Assembly (NCBI RefSeq): GCF_004027225.2
Contig: NC_044290.2
Span: forward strand, 5,906,906 to 5,970,905
Source: Strigops habroptila
Taxonomy: Eukaryota > Chordata > Aves > Psittaciformes > Psittacidae
DNA: 64,000 nt
Direction: 5' to 3'
Positions 24,266 through 37,100 of this stretch are shown here, in pieces; the first letter of the stretch is position 1; the number at the start of each line of letters is the position of its first letter. The position numbers were made by a program, and so were the translations under genes. The notes beneath the pieces were generated by a model that was not told where the DNA came from, made no database searches, and saw only the letters and a program-made list of their open reading frames with translations.

Positions 24266-25810
24266 AGGTTTCTTTAGTGTTCTCTGGAGTAACAGGACTC
24301 AGCACTTGTGTTTCTTTCTCTGCAGTGCTTTACGCTTCCCAGGGCTCAGCTTTCTGTGGGGTAAGTAAGTATAATTCCCCTTTTACAGGTAGAAGACTGT
24401 TGGATAATGAAAGGCTTCCTTAAATCCTCTCAGTCAGTAGCTGACTTGGAAATAGAAGTTGGTTTTCTCTTTTGATTTCTTATTTTGTATGTTCTGCTAA
24501 GCCAGAAATGTTTCAATAGGGAAACTGCAGAATGTTGGACTTTGGGTTGAGCTCTTTTTGTCAAGCTTTAATAGAAGCATCAATATTGTTACAGTAGCTT
24601 ATTTAAAACTATTTAAATGCTTTTTGATGTAAAAATGAAGCTAAAAAGAGCAAATAATTTCATTAACCATTCAGTTTCCCATGGTATCAAATGGGAGGTG
24701 CTTGGAAATGTAAAGCACAAATAAAAACCACCTGGGTTTTGGGTGTATGTAGCAATGGTGGTGTAGATTCCAAGCTCTGCTTTGCCATGATGTAAAGCAG
24801 AAAGAGAACCTCCTTCCTGCTTGGAAGGGGCTGCAGGTACCAAAGGGAGCTGGTGATGGTCATGTTTTTCATGAGTCTTTTCCACAAGGCTGTTGGTCCT
24901 GAGCTTTCTCCTGGGGAAGTTCAGAGGTTGCAGTGAAATCCATGGACATTCATGAAAGATTGACCTGTCTACTCAGCGGCCCTAGAGCATTCCCTGATGT
25001 CCTGGGAGTGTTCCAGCATCTTCTTGTGTTCGCAATGAGCTGATGCTCTTTCTGGTATTAACTTGTTGGCAGAGCTCACTTGTGGGTGGTGGGTTTTGTA
25101 GTGGTCAGTTCAAGAAGTGATTATATGTGAGGCCAGTGCCTGCTGGGTCTGGAAACTCTCAGACTGTGTGGCAGAATGTCAGGTCTGTGCAGTTAGCTCA
25201 TGGACAGTGATCTATTTGACTTATGTCATGACTTTAATACATTGGATATTACATGTATCTTTTTAGGAGAAAAAATGGCATTATTTTTGCAGTTACTTTT
25301 GACTATGGAGCTGAAGAATGTCATTTACCATTGCTTTAATTGTAGGGAATTCTACTGCTAAGCAGCTTATTTCTTCCTCTGGTATGTACCTTAGAGACTT
25401 CTGTGGTATATTGCAAGGTTGGAATTCCCTCTTGTGAACAAATGTTTTCATATCCAAGCTCACACAGACCTGGAAAAAATCTTCTTGGGAAGAAAAAAAA
25501 GGGGGTGTGTGTGCAGAATATATTTCAACACCTTTCCTGGGTTAGACATTGCTTGTTGGCTTTAGAATCTCTGGCACTGATAACAGTGTCTAAAATTCTT
25601 TCAACTTGATGTCATGCCAAGGCTTCTCCCAGAAGAAAGCTCTCTTTATCTTGTTTGGCCAAAAAAGATGTTTGGACTTGCTTTGGTTTCTGAAGAAAGG
25701 GTGAGGTCTCCTTAAATACAGGGATTTTTCCAGCCCAGCTTCAGCCTGTGAAGCTCACAACTCTCTATTATATCTTGCCAACTATTTCTTCTTTCCTGAG
25801 GCCATAAAAG

Positions 25811-26105
25811 TCAAGGGACAGGTACTGAACATGCTTTCAAAAACACTGTCTTAATTTCCTGAATGAAGAGTGGCACTTCATCCGTCATGAACTTATGTGC
25901 AGGGTTTGCCTGAATGTCCTCATTTCTCACGTCTTTGCTATTCACCTGGGTTTGCTCCTCATGTTTCTGCAGTAACTGCTCTAACAGTGCTGGATGGTGT
26001 TGGTGTAAGGTGGTGACTGCAAGCAGAAGCTGATAAATTGGGCTTTTCCTCGATGAGACAGGTATCAAGAAACTGTCTCAAGCGGCTTAATTCCTCGAGA
26101 GCCTC
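25811..26105 (-). pseudogene. Unrecognised protein-like segment, possible gene remnant
   Basis: On the minus strand, 26068-25811 is open for 85 codons and reads like a real helical protein (for example LLEQLLQKHEEQTQVNSKD and KFMTDEVPLFIQEIK). Immediately upstream, 26105-26030, a different frame reads EELSRLRQFLDTCLIEEKPN, also protein-like. Either an intron border lies between them or the reading frame is broken, as in a pseudogene. I do not recognise the family. This may be chance, part of an unannotated leftward gene, or a decayed copy. Confidence 0.3.
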
Positions 26106-29100
26106 AAACATTAATTTCCACTAGTCCAGCAAACTGTTGAGTTGGCACATTCTGATGCATATCTGTGGACACAGCAATGCAGAAACACTGTAAAAGCTGC
26201 TTTTTTAAACCTATTCTTTAGAACTCGTCTTGCCAATGCTCTTCTTAGGACAGAACTTGGTGCTTGTCGGTACCACTCTGTTGCTGGCGAATTTAACCTG
26301 TTGATTCCTGTTTGCTGGGACCTCAGTGGGTTTCCTGTGAAACCTCTTCCCTGGGAATGCTGCTGCTAGGGGTGAGGATTCAGAAGTGGTGCTGGGAAGT
26401 GCAGGGGTATGAACAAGTCAGAACATATTTGGAGTTCACTGGGCTGTTTGGCCTGGCTTGGTTTGTAGCAGTTCTTACACTGGTGGCCTGTGTAGACTAC
26501 TAGAAGTCCACATGGTGGATGATAGTGGGAAACTGAGCACAGAGATCTTGTCACACTGGTTGGGAGGTGAGTTTTTCATACTTATTACCAGTTGGGATCT
26601 CTCAAGAGCCTGGGCAAATGATATTATTACCCACAGCTTTCAAGTAACACATTCTAAAGTGATTGCCATGCAATTTAGTTAATGTTCCTCTCCTGGTTTC
26701 TAAATGAAAAAGAAGGGAGTAAGTCATAATCAGCTACAATTCTCTAGTGAGTTCTTGTGGATGATGGAGTGTGCTCGGTCTTCAGTCCCTCAGAGAGCTT
26801 CAGTTGTGGAATGGACACAAGAAAAGCACGGTATTTTTATCTCTGTGAGTGATAATGGCAGACTGGAAGTACAAACTGGCTGTGAGGGGACTCAGTTGGC
26901 ACCTGAAACCCAGCACCTCTGCACAGTGGGGGTGACACCCATTTAACAGGGCTCTTGTTCAGTACGAAGTGGCCTGAGATGCTGGTTTCAAAGGTGTTCT
27001 GGGAGGTGTTGCAAGGTCATTCTGAAACAGAATATGCTGAACTGCTAAGAGGGTAAGGAAATACTGCAAGTGGTGATGGGAGAGAGATTCTTGTACTGGC
27101 TATAGAGGTGCTCTCAACAAAAGAAAAGCACCTGTAGCAGCAGTATGATGGTTGCTGCTTCGAGATCACAATATCAAAACAGATAAGAGGGCTCCTGCAA
27201 AGGAGATGGTCAAAACAAGATTATTTTCTTGCAAGAATATTCCTTTCTAGTACCTCGACTTCATTACTTCTGAGTCAATGTAATGTAAGTGCTGTCGTTT
27301 CATCTGTCAGATACTGGTTCTATTGTGATTGTCACTGCAACATTAATGAACAGGGATGTGACCTGCCTAAGGAAAGAATGCTTGCTGTGCTTCAGGCAGC
27401 TGGAAAGAGGGGAATTGCTAAGGAAGAGCAATTTCTTTTCAAAGCTAAAAATGAAAAACTAGATGCTCCCTCAGCATCATCTAAATTGAAAGTGAACAAT
27501 AAACTGAAGAGGTTTATTAGAGGTTTAGATCGTGGCCTGAGAAAAGGCCACTTGAATCAGCTGGTGAGGGATTGTTGGGGGCTACTAAAAGACACTCTCA
27601 AAGCATTTAAATAACTTATATTACCAGTGTCATTAATACATTTCATTCTCTGGATTATTGAGGTTCATTCTGGCTGTTAAGTGGTTGCCAAACTGAATGT
27701 GTTCTGAGAGGGAATAACTTAATCCTGTAATTTATCTTGCCTTCTTTGTACTTGGTGTCAGAATGGATCAGTAGCACAGCAGTTCTCCCTGCTGGTTAGG
27801 ATGTAGAAGTGTGAGGATCATCAGGAGATGGAAGACTGGATTTTGATGTGGTTTCAGTCCTTGGCTACCCTTCAAGGTGCTTAATTACAGAGGTTTCCTG
27901 GTTTCTTCATTAGTAGCATGAGACTAACGGTCTTCTTCTAACATGGAGATGCTGGGAGGCCCAGCGGGTGCTTGTGAAATGCTTCTGAGTCCCTTTGAGG
28001 GGAAGAGTTTTCCTCTTTTTCCGCTATTCCCGAGGAATTTCAGACTATGCAGGAGGGATGAGGGAGAGCTGGTGGTGCTGTGAAGTGGCTTGCTGTCAGC
28101 AGAGGTAATGAGGGTGTGGGTGCTGTAGGAAGAACAAGTTGGTGAGGAGCTCTGGTGGGAATGGGCAGAGCAGGAGGCTTTCACAGTTAATCCTGATAGG
28201 AGCATCACTTTGAAGCACCGAGGAAAGACTTAAGGTTGTAGAAGCCCAAATCAATAGTAAATTGTTACTTCTTAGGAAAGGAATATTCTCCAGGGAGGAC
28301 ATGGGTGCACAGGACACCCTTTGTGATGGAATTTGTGCTGGTTTTGGTGGCTTACATCCACCCCCTTTCAGCATCCCATCCATGGATCTCATTAAAGCAC
28401 ATCTGATGCCCTGCAGAGACTCTTGAAGGATCACTTGGTGAAGAAAACTTCCGTTTAAGCAAACTGGAATGAAAGGAGCTCTTTGAGGACTCTGTCAGGG
28501 CACTGACTTCCCCTTCCAGTGATGCTTGTCTTTTTCCACTGAGGAGCAGTGCTTTGGAGTATACAGCCAGACTCGGTAACGCTGGATGCCTGCACAGGAG
28601 CAGGAACATGAATTGGCCACCCTGCTTTTTATGTTCAGAACTAAATCTCTGCAGCTTTGAGAGGAGTGTGGGCATTGATTCAAGCCTCCTTCCTAAACAC
28701 TAGCTTACTGTGATGAACTTTACCTGAAGATAGATGTACAGGGGCACCAAAGAAGCTTTCACAGCTCCTGCAAACTGCAGCATCTGCTCAGTAGGACAGA
28801 CAGTTGGATCTGTATGATATTGTTGACCTTCCACCATGCATCACTTCAGATGCAGAGGTCTTTTACAGCTGCAAATCCAGCTGTGACAAGGATTATTTAT
28901 TAGCTGAAGCTTACTACTTACCTTCAGCTATGAATGGATTGGGGCAATAGGAGAAGACAAGACTGAGCCAAACCCTATTTTTGGTAAAATGAATTAACGA
29001 ACAAATGTTCTTTGTGGCTGTGCCATAAGTAGCAGAGAGTGGCATGAAGAAGCAGCCCTTGGTCATGGGAGGATGACCAAGCTGAGGCTTTTCTCAACCC

Positions 29101-29340
29101 AATGGTATCTCTCCTTGCCTAACCCTTGCATTTCCTGGAGTCTTGTTTGCACTTCCAGATGCTTTTTGCATTCGTTGCCGCTTGAATTTCAAGAGCAGGT
29201 GGAATTGTGGTGTCTGAGTTTGTCAAATAGCTGCTGGGAATTGTTCTGGTCAAATGTCATCATCCCGAGGAGGATCATAAGCCCAGTTTCTGGAGCCATC
29301 TTCATAAACCTGTTCCTCTTCTTATGGATAACTAATCAGC

Positions 29341-29643
29341 AAAGCAGCTTTTCTTTACAGACCATCCCCACAGACTGAGAGATCCGTGGGGTCCCTTGGA
29401 AATGCGGAAGGTTTAGAGTTGTAAAGCTGCGTGTTAAAACTGGCTTTGTCGGAGGGAACGGGTTTTTCTTCCTCTCGACTTTAAGAAAAGGCTCCGCATG
29501 TCTCAGGGGTACAAATTTAAGAGTCAAATCCTGTGGGTTTGAATAAAAAGCATTTAGATGACAAAATACTTAAGCAAGTTCTCAAGAGAGCAGCTGCTTA
29601 CCTGTATGCAAGGAGGGATCATTTGACTTCTTAGTGCCCGAGC
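29341..29643 (-). pseudogene. Two exon-like segments on the minus strand, family unknown
   Basis: On the minus strand, 29643-29602 is a 42-base open segment with a good acceptor before it (CCCCTTAG) and a good donor after it (CAG|GTAAGC). After 71 bases another acceptor (CAAACCCACAG) opens a segment from 29530 to about 29340. It is in compatible phase and reads protein-like (TLKFVPLRHAEPFLKVERKK, then NPFPPTKPVLTRSF). No donor fits at its end, and downstream sequence has stop-rich but protein-like patches in more than one frame. This may be a decaying gene or an unannotated spliced one. I do not recognise the protein. Confidence 0.3.
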
Positions 29644-30712
29644 CTAAGGGGTAATGGAATTAAAACAACTGTGTCATGTTACTTAAAATTCCCCTTTAAT
29701 CTACATCTGGAAAAATGTGACAGAATTCCCTGTGGACCAAAATAGTGGTTGGGGCTTTTTTTTTTTTTTTAACTAAACAAGAATTTTTTATAGATCCTAG
29801 ATTAGAAAATTAGAATACTGTGCTCCTGTTTGTGTAGTTGCAGCAGTTCAGCTCTGAGCTGCGTTAATATTAAGGTTAATGATAATTCAGACACTCGATA
29901 CCTCCTGTTGTACATAAGAGTGAAGTAGCACAAACAAAACTTGCATTTGCCAAAGCATAAAGGATTATTTTCTAGAGGGAAGTGTTTTGAGGCTCTGAAG
30001 GGCTGTTTTTAGCGCAAACTGGGAGGGATGGATAGAACGCACAGGGGGTTTCTTTCCCTCTTCCACCTCCTTCATGCAAGTACTAATTACAATAACATTT
30101 GCAGCGGGAGGTCCTGATGTGTTCATTTAGGAGTAGATGCGCTGCTGATCCAGGAAGCATCTGTGTGTCTGCAAGTTGCCAGGAGTTCAGGAACTCCCCG
30201 TCACCAGTTCCAAGGTGGGTTTGACAGGTCAGCAGCCAACATCTGGTGATGTGGAGTCTGTGCTGCGCGTGTTTTGTGCTGGATCCACACAGCCTCCAGG
30301 GTTAACACACATACTTCATACTCCACTACTATAGACAGTGGTTTCCATGGAATAACCATCCTCTGATACTACAACTGACTCATTCCACCACGTCTTTTGA
30401 CACAGGCACCAGCCCTGTGCCTATCCCCCATGGATGGATGCTGCAGCAGCCTCATGCGAACACCCTCCACCCATTGATGGCCTCTTTGTCGTCCATGGCT
30501 GGTGGGCTTGCACCATGAGGCGACTTCAAGGCTGTCCCGGGCCGAGCCGGCTCCCAGCACGGCCATAGGTGTGAAGGTGGCTGAGGGGGAACTGTGCTGG
30601 GCGCTGGGAGCCCGATGGTGCCCGGGCGGTGTCGTGGGGCCGGGCGCTGGCCCCGGTCCCCTCACAACGGGGGCACCGCACACACTTTTGTCTCGCCTCA
30701 TGTGTGGATTAG

Positions 30713-30940
30713 CCAATCGCAGCTCACCTGGGCTGATGAGCGACAAGGCTCCTGCCAATCACCAACAAAAGGCGCCGCCGCCTGGGCTCAGCCAATCAGC
30801 GCAGAACAGACGTATTGCTTCACCAATCGGCTTTTCCCGGTGAGGCAAGGAGCTTCAGTAGAGACGGGGAGGCGGGCTAACGGGTAGAGTGGCAGGGTGC
30901 GGTCGAATAGGAGCTCGGGGTTGGATTTGAACCGTCCAAT
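30713..30940 (+). promoter_or_regulatory. JPT1: Array of five CCAAT boxes (NF-Y type) upstream of JPT1
   Basis: CCAAT occurs in the same orientation at 30713-30717, 30755-30759, 30792-30796, 30823-30827 and 30936-30940. The first four are spaced 31-42 bases apart. Several have the extended NF-Y context (AGCCAATCGC, AGCCAATCAG). Such arrays are typical of promoters active in G2/M. Confidence 0.7.
30926..30931 (+). promoter_or_regulatory. JPT1: CHR-like element (TTTGAA) in the JPT1 promoter
   Basis: TTTGAA matches the cell-cycle genes homology region bound by the DREAM and MMB complexes. It lies 49 bases before the TATA box and next to the fifth CCAAT box. A six-base match is weak alone; its company with the CCAAT array makes it worth noting. 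Confidence 0.4.
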
Positions 30941-30974
30941 GAGACGGCCTCTGGAGGGCGGGCCGTAACGCGGA

Positions 30975-30980
30975 TATAAA
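30975..30980 (+). promoter_or_regulatory. JPT1: TATA box of JPT1
   Basis: GGATATAAAAGGCGCGG is a near-consensus TATA box with flanking GC. It places the transcription start near 31005, about 130 bases before the ATG. A TATA box inside a CpG island is uncommon. Confidence 0.65.
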
Positions 30981-31133
30981 AGGCGCGGTGGGTGCGGGCG
31001 GCGGCCGCAGTTGTCACCGGCAGCAGGAGGGTGAGGCCGGGCGGGGAGGGGCGGGGAGCTCGGTTCCCGGGACTGTCACCGCCCGCTCCGCGGAGCCCTT
31101 TCCTCTGCGTCCGCCGCCGCCGTCCCCGCCGCC

Positions 31134-34100
31134 ATGACCACCACCACCACCTTTTCGGGCATGGACCCCAGTGGCAGGAGCAGCTCCAGGTCCGGGGGGG
31201 GCTTTGAAATCGTTACGGCGGCGGGGCCGCCGCTCCGCCTCACCTCAGGGCCTGGCTGGCTGTGGAGCGGGTGCTCGGCGCGGCTCTAAGCGGGGCGGCG
31301 AGGCGCGGAGCCGGGCCGGGGTGGGGGGGTGTGCAGCGGCCGCCAGCCGTGTCGGGGCTCGGTGTGTGCGGTTCTGTCTCGCCGGTTCCCGGGCGGGTCG
31401 GCGGGAGGCGGTGGCGGCCGCACCCACCCACCCGGGTGCCGCGGGCTGCCCGTCGGCTCCTCAGCTGCGCTGCCGGGGGCGGCGGGCGGGGGGGCAGGCC
31501 GGGGCCGGGGCCGTGCCCTGCCGCAGCTGCCCGGGGGAGGCGGGTGTGGGAGCTGCGGGGTGGGAGCTGGCGAGACCCACCCCGGGTGCTCGGGCGTGCG
31601 CCCCTGCCTCTCCCGAACAAAGAAGGGAGGCGACTCCCTGCGCGGCCGCGCACCGCACCGCGGGGGTTGGAGCGGCGGGGAGGGGGGGGAGGCACGGCAC
31701 CCCGGCTGCCCTCCGCTCCGCTCCTCTGCCCGCCGCTCTCCCCTCCCTGCGGCTGCCAGCACCGTCCTTTACCCCTCGGCCTGGCGGAGCAGCCCCGGAG
31801 GCTGCCGCGTTCTGGGTGGGGCCGAGCGGGCTCCATTGTCTGCTCGCCCCGGCCTCCCCACCTGCGGGCTTCAGCCGGCCGGTGCCGCTCCCCGCGGTGC
31901 CCTGGTCGGAGGTGGCCGTTCCGTTGCTTGACCGTCGGCGGGCAGGGAGCGTGCTCGGGGCAGGGGGTGCCCTTTCCCCGGCCCTGCGGTGGCAAACGAG
32001 GGCTGGGGAGCTGCGGGGGGGGTCGGGGAGCTGTAGCCTGTCTGCAGACAAAGAAAACTTGGCAGGTAGGTCTGGAAGAGGTGCTCGGCGCTGTGCGAGG
32101 CACCCACGTTCCTGCAGCTGGCTTGGGGAGGACCCTGTCGTGTTTTTCTGTGAGGTTTTGGCCTGACAAAGCTGCTGCTTCCTGTTTGCTTCTGGCTTTT
32201 TGGGGTGCGTTTTAAGACAAAGCAAAAAGACCCCACAAATCCTGTGTAAGAGGATGCTTCCTGGATGGAGCCGTGGCTGAATCTGCAGGATACATCCCTG
32301 GGTATCAGGTGCAATTTTAAGAGCGGTTCATTGCTTGAAGTGTTAGATGTGGCTTTGACCAAACGTGTTGCAATGTCTCGAGGCTGTGAGCGGCTCCTAA
32401 TAAAATCTGTGAACCTTTAGCTGAGGTTGGCAAGAAGGATTATTCCCTTTTAACAGTTTGAGTGATGGCTTTCTTCCTTCAATTGCCTCTTCTGTTAATT
32501 TCATTAAGGCTGTCAGTGGAAACTGTTGTGCTGTTAAGAGAGTGCAGGTTTCACTGCTCTGGTAAAATAAAGGTGATCTGAGATGTGGAAACAATCCCTC
32601 CTTTGACTGGTCTGTTCTTTGAATTAGGGAGTGCAACAGATGTAGCTAGGAAAAGAAACCTTCTACATGGGGACATTATCTCTGGGGGAAAAAAGATAAA
32701 GAAGATTCAAGACCATCATATCGTATCTCTGAATTCAGAAGAGACAAAGCAAAGCATAAAAAAACCATTCCTGGATTCTCAAAACATGCTCCACAATCTC
32801 CGGGGATCCTCCCATTAGCAGCTGAGCGTTCTGACAACTTTGGAGAAGAATTTTGTTAGGAAAAGTAGTTTGCTGGTTAAATAACACTAAATAGCCCCAG
32901 CACACACCTGTGTGAATTCATCCTGCCATTGAGCTTTTTCATCTCTCTAGGCTGGAGAAGTGGTTTTGTGTTGCATCTGGAATGCAATAGGCACAAAGTC
33001 TCAAAAGATGTAAAACCTTTTAGTGATGGAGATGACAGTGTGAAATCAGACGTGTTCTTTGTGTGGAATTCCTGGGTTGGGTGCATTGACAAGCCATGCA
33101 CTGTTCTCTGCTGCAAAGTTCTAGCTGTATTTTATGTACGCCATCCCAAGTGTGTTCTGCTCTTCCTTTCAGAGCACTAGATGTCTTAAAGCCCAGTTCT
33201 ATTGGTGTTACTCGCATCTCTCTGGGGGTTGTGACAATCCTCCTTATGCGTTTTCATGCTCCCAGCTTTTGTCTGCCTTCTCCAGCTAACACAACATCTC
33301 ATACTTAAGATCTGAAGGCATTTACATTTAAAGATGTGTTTTACTGCTGCTGTTCATTTCGGTTGATGTCTGCAAGTTGGAAAGCAGACCACAATGTAGC
33401 CCCCAAAGTCCCAGGCAGGCTGCTTTTGTGTCTGTCTAATAGGATTGCTAGATTTAGGTTATAAATTTGGAGCCTCATATACGTGTCTCTCCTAATAATA
33501 GTTTAGCCTAAGACTGTTTAATTGTACCTTTTAAGTCTAGTCCAGCGGCGTGCTGCAGACTGGAGGATTTCTCCAATGGAACAAATGTGGATAAAGGCTG
33601 CAGCCCCCAGTCATCAGCGATACAACCAGTACTTTGGCTCCTGTCTTTGCTGTGCTGTCAGTTTGAAGATTAGTATTGGAATTCTCAGGGCTCTAAGTGT
33701 CGCTGATGAGAAGAGTAGTGGAGTTACAGTGTCTGGCTTGAAAGCTGGCAGGCAGCTTGCCTTTTGAGCTGAGATTCTGCACTGAAGACATGACACTGTG
33801 TCATCTGTTAAAAGCCAGTGCTTAATACAGTCATCTTGCATAGTTTCTGTCTGGACAGAGTACTGTCTGGACAGTATGACTGCCTGGTAACAAGAGCCAA
33901 CTATGATCTCTTGGCTTATGAGTCTTGTTTTACGTGTTGAGTGCACTCAGTAATGGTCCCTGCATGGTTGTAAAGCTGCCTCTTTCTCTCCCCAGAGTGC
34001 TGCGTCCTCCTGGAGGTGGGTCCAACTTTTCGCTGGGGTTTGATGAACCAAAAGAACAACCCGTGAGAAGGAACAAAATGGCATCGAGCATCTTTGGAAC

Positions 34101-37100
34101 TCCTGAAGAAAATCCACCTTCCTGGGCTAAATCATCGGGTAAGAACGTAGTGCTTTGTTCCCAGAGCTGCTGACATGTGCTAATTCCAGTTTTTGAACGG
34201 GCCTGAAGCTGTTGGTGGCTTAGTGTAGAAACCAGAGTTTGCTTCCCACTGGGGTGTCCAGGGCTATAAATGATGTCTGCTTGCATGAGTCTATTTCTCA
34301 TTTTGAATTGCTTCCAGAGTTTTGCTTGGCTGGGAATTCTTTTATGCAAGTCATGAAAATAGGTGTTGCAAGCAGAGAATTGTATTTGGGATGCAATTCC
34401 TCCAAGCCACAATAAGGTGAACTTGTGTCTTAGTAGCACTGATTGCCCTTGGTTATTCAGAGGAAGTTCAGCTTTGTGGGATTAAGCTTCCATCTCTGCA
34501 GAGCACTGCCAGTATGGGTGGCCTTGGGACCCCAGTTTCCATCTGTTTAAATAACACCCTCAACTGCATGAGATGCTATTGTAAGACTGTAATTTGTGAG
34601 CTATTATCTAAAGGTCCAGGACTAAGAATGGTAAAAAAAACCCCAAACCTCCTGACTTTATGATGTGCTTTCCCAGGAAGTTTATCTTGCAGCCTGATCA
34701 GAATCAATCTCTGGTTGTAGGGACTAAGCCAGGTGAAATCGGAGAAAACTGTGAATCATCTGGGCCACAAAGAAGAAACTCAACTGATGTAAACTGTGGA
34801 GACTTTGTAGATCCCAAGGTCAGTACATTAACTAGGAAGAGCCTGATAATGGGACAATTCGTGCTCTGTGTGGGATCGCTTTATCGCTGCTGTTCACACA
34901 GTTGGAAACATTGTAGGATTTGAAGCCTCAAATCTGATCTTTTCCTGAAGGTTCTCTTCTTTTCCACGTGATAGCCTTACAGGATGGTGATGAAGGGCTG
35001 GATTTTTCTAAAGCTTTCTAGAGCTCTCAGCTCTTCTTATTCATGAGCCAGTAATGAAGTGGTGTGAAACCTAGCTTCAGACGTGTGTAATTGTGTTTTT
35101 AACAGACTTTACAAACAATAGTTATCTGCAACAAACTGTGGCTCTAACAAAGGACTTGGTTTCACATCCCAACAAGTACTTAGCTCAGTAGCACAAATGC
35201 TTGCTTGCTTTATGTTACTGTCTTTAATAACAACATCACGTGTGTTCTTTCCTAGATAAACTGTCCTTGGTAGCAGTATGGAGCATGATTTGTAGTATTA
35301 ATGTGGGGTTTGCTAGATGTGTGATTACATTTAATGGGAAAAACAAAAACAGGATGAAGAGGAGCAATTCCTCTGAACTTAGAAAAACAGGAACCAGGGT
35401 GGGCTGCACTTGCCTGAACAAATCCTAGGGGTGGGGGGGAAGAAACCTTGTTCTTTACAGCTCTCCAGCTTTAGGTTTTCTGAAAAGAACTTGGTGGGTA
35501 AATTGTGGATCTCAAAAGTTGTGGCAGAACCTTTTGGCTCGTGGATGATAAAGAGCAAGTTTTAGTTTTGATAATTGGCATCAATCATCACAACCCGTTT
35601 TTGTTGTTAATTGGCACTTTCAGCCCCAAGACTGTTCTTGCAGGAAATATCTTGTTCCAATTTAGCAAATGTAGGTAAGATTAAATTTACAGCCGCTAGC
35701 ACAGAAAACACAAACTGTTTAGTCTAATTCTATCCTCTACTTAATTGTATTAAATACTATGGTTCTCAGCTTTGCAAACAGTTCCAACGGGGAATACTTC
35801 AACTTTGTACAGTAGTTACAGCTACAAACAGCAGAAGCTGGAGCCCAGTCTGATTTAAGTTGATGTATTTGTCTGAGTTTTATATCCTGATGGCTGCAGT
35901 TTCACTGTGTAGTAAGCAATGTTAAATCTATGAAAGCTGATAAAACCTCCTGCCATTGAGGAGCCTTGCCTGCTGCTGGAAGACTTTTCTGTATCTTTGT
36001 GTCAAGTTGCAGCCTGTGAAGAGATTCAGAATGAAACCAATGTTTAGCTGTTTATGTAGTGAAGGGAACTTATATCAGTAACCTTGCAAAACACTGATCT
36101 GTATTTCACAAAGGGATAGAAGAAAAGCTTTTGGCCTTGCTAACAGATAAATGTTTGGGGTTGGAAAGAGTTGCTTCGTAGAAGGAGGAGACATAACTGC
36201 TGTGAATTGCTTACAGTATTATTTTCTTGTCACTACTGCTCAGCAATTAGAGTGTTCTGGTTACTGTCTATGCTGCCTCATGGAGGGTGATGTCTGTAGT
36301 AAGTGTTCTTGCCCACCCATGTCCTTCACAGTGTGAGAACAAGTACGATGCCACATGTTACAGGTCATCAGGATGGCTTCAGTAGTATCTTTCTGCTTAA
36401 ACATTTAGAAGTCTGCCAGATAAATAAACAGCTGATGAAGTTATTTTAGTCATTTTGTAAGAACTGGTGCTTACAAACCCATAATATCTGCAGAAATGTG
36501 TATGCAGAACCCACCGCTCTGGTATCTGTCCCTAAGAGCCTGTTGCTGGTCTGTAAGTGCTTCACTGGCTCTGTCACTTGGAAGGTGTTGCCCAACCACC
36601 ATGGTCATAATGTGGAGTGCTGAGTTACCCTCTTGATGGAAGGGGAAAATACATTGTGAAGTGTGAGATTTAATGTGTGTCTCTCTCTTCTAGGGAGGCG
36701 ATGGTGGTGGTGAAACTTCTGGTGAGTAACTCCTTCAGACTCTACTAGTAAAAGCCTTTTGCAATTGGGCGCTTCTGAAATGCAAGAGGATATAGGATAT
36801 ATAAATGGTCATGTATCAGGAGAGAGACAGCTCGGGGTGGTTCCTTGAATCCATCACATCAGTCAAGTGAGCTGACTGCTTCAGTGGAAGTGTGGCTGTG
36901 GGATGAAACGCTGGAGTGCCTGGTAGTCATCAGGTTAAAATGAGAACAATCCTGTTCGTTTGTTTTGCCAGCAGCGGTTGGTGTCTGGATTTGTTTAAGC
37001 ACTAGAAGGCAAGGTGGATACCATCCTGCAAAGAGCTCAGTCATTGAGACTGCACTGCTCTTCTAGTAGTTTATAATTCAACAGTACAGATTTTAGTTTA

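Larger units (their letters stand above)
24290..30480. other. Intergenic interval between SUMO2 and JPT1
   Basis: About 6 kb without a recognised gene. No CR1 was identified. A poly-T run lies near 29757-29771. Several protein-like stretches on the minus strand, listed separately, are the only notable content. In the human genome I know of no gene between SUMO2 and JPT1. Confidence 0.55.
30490..32060 (+). promoter_or_regulatory. JPT1: CpG island of JPT1
   Basis: A GC- and CpG-rich block covers the upstream region, exon 1 (ATG at 31134) and the first 0.9 kb of intron 1. Long open frames on both strands in the intron 1 part are composition effects. Borders are estimated. Confidence 0.75.

Noticed and set aside
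27378-27614. 78-codon Lys-rich frame on the plus strand
   Set aside because: No recognisable family, no promoter or polyadenylation context seen, and the length is within chance expectation for this base composition.
31171-32225. Frames of up to 331 codons on both strands after JPT1 exon 1
   Set aside because: They fall in the GC-rich first part of JPT1 intron 1. All frames look equally open, so there is no coding signal.
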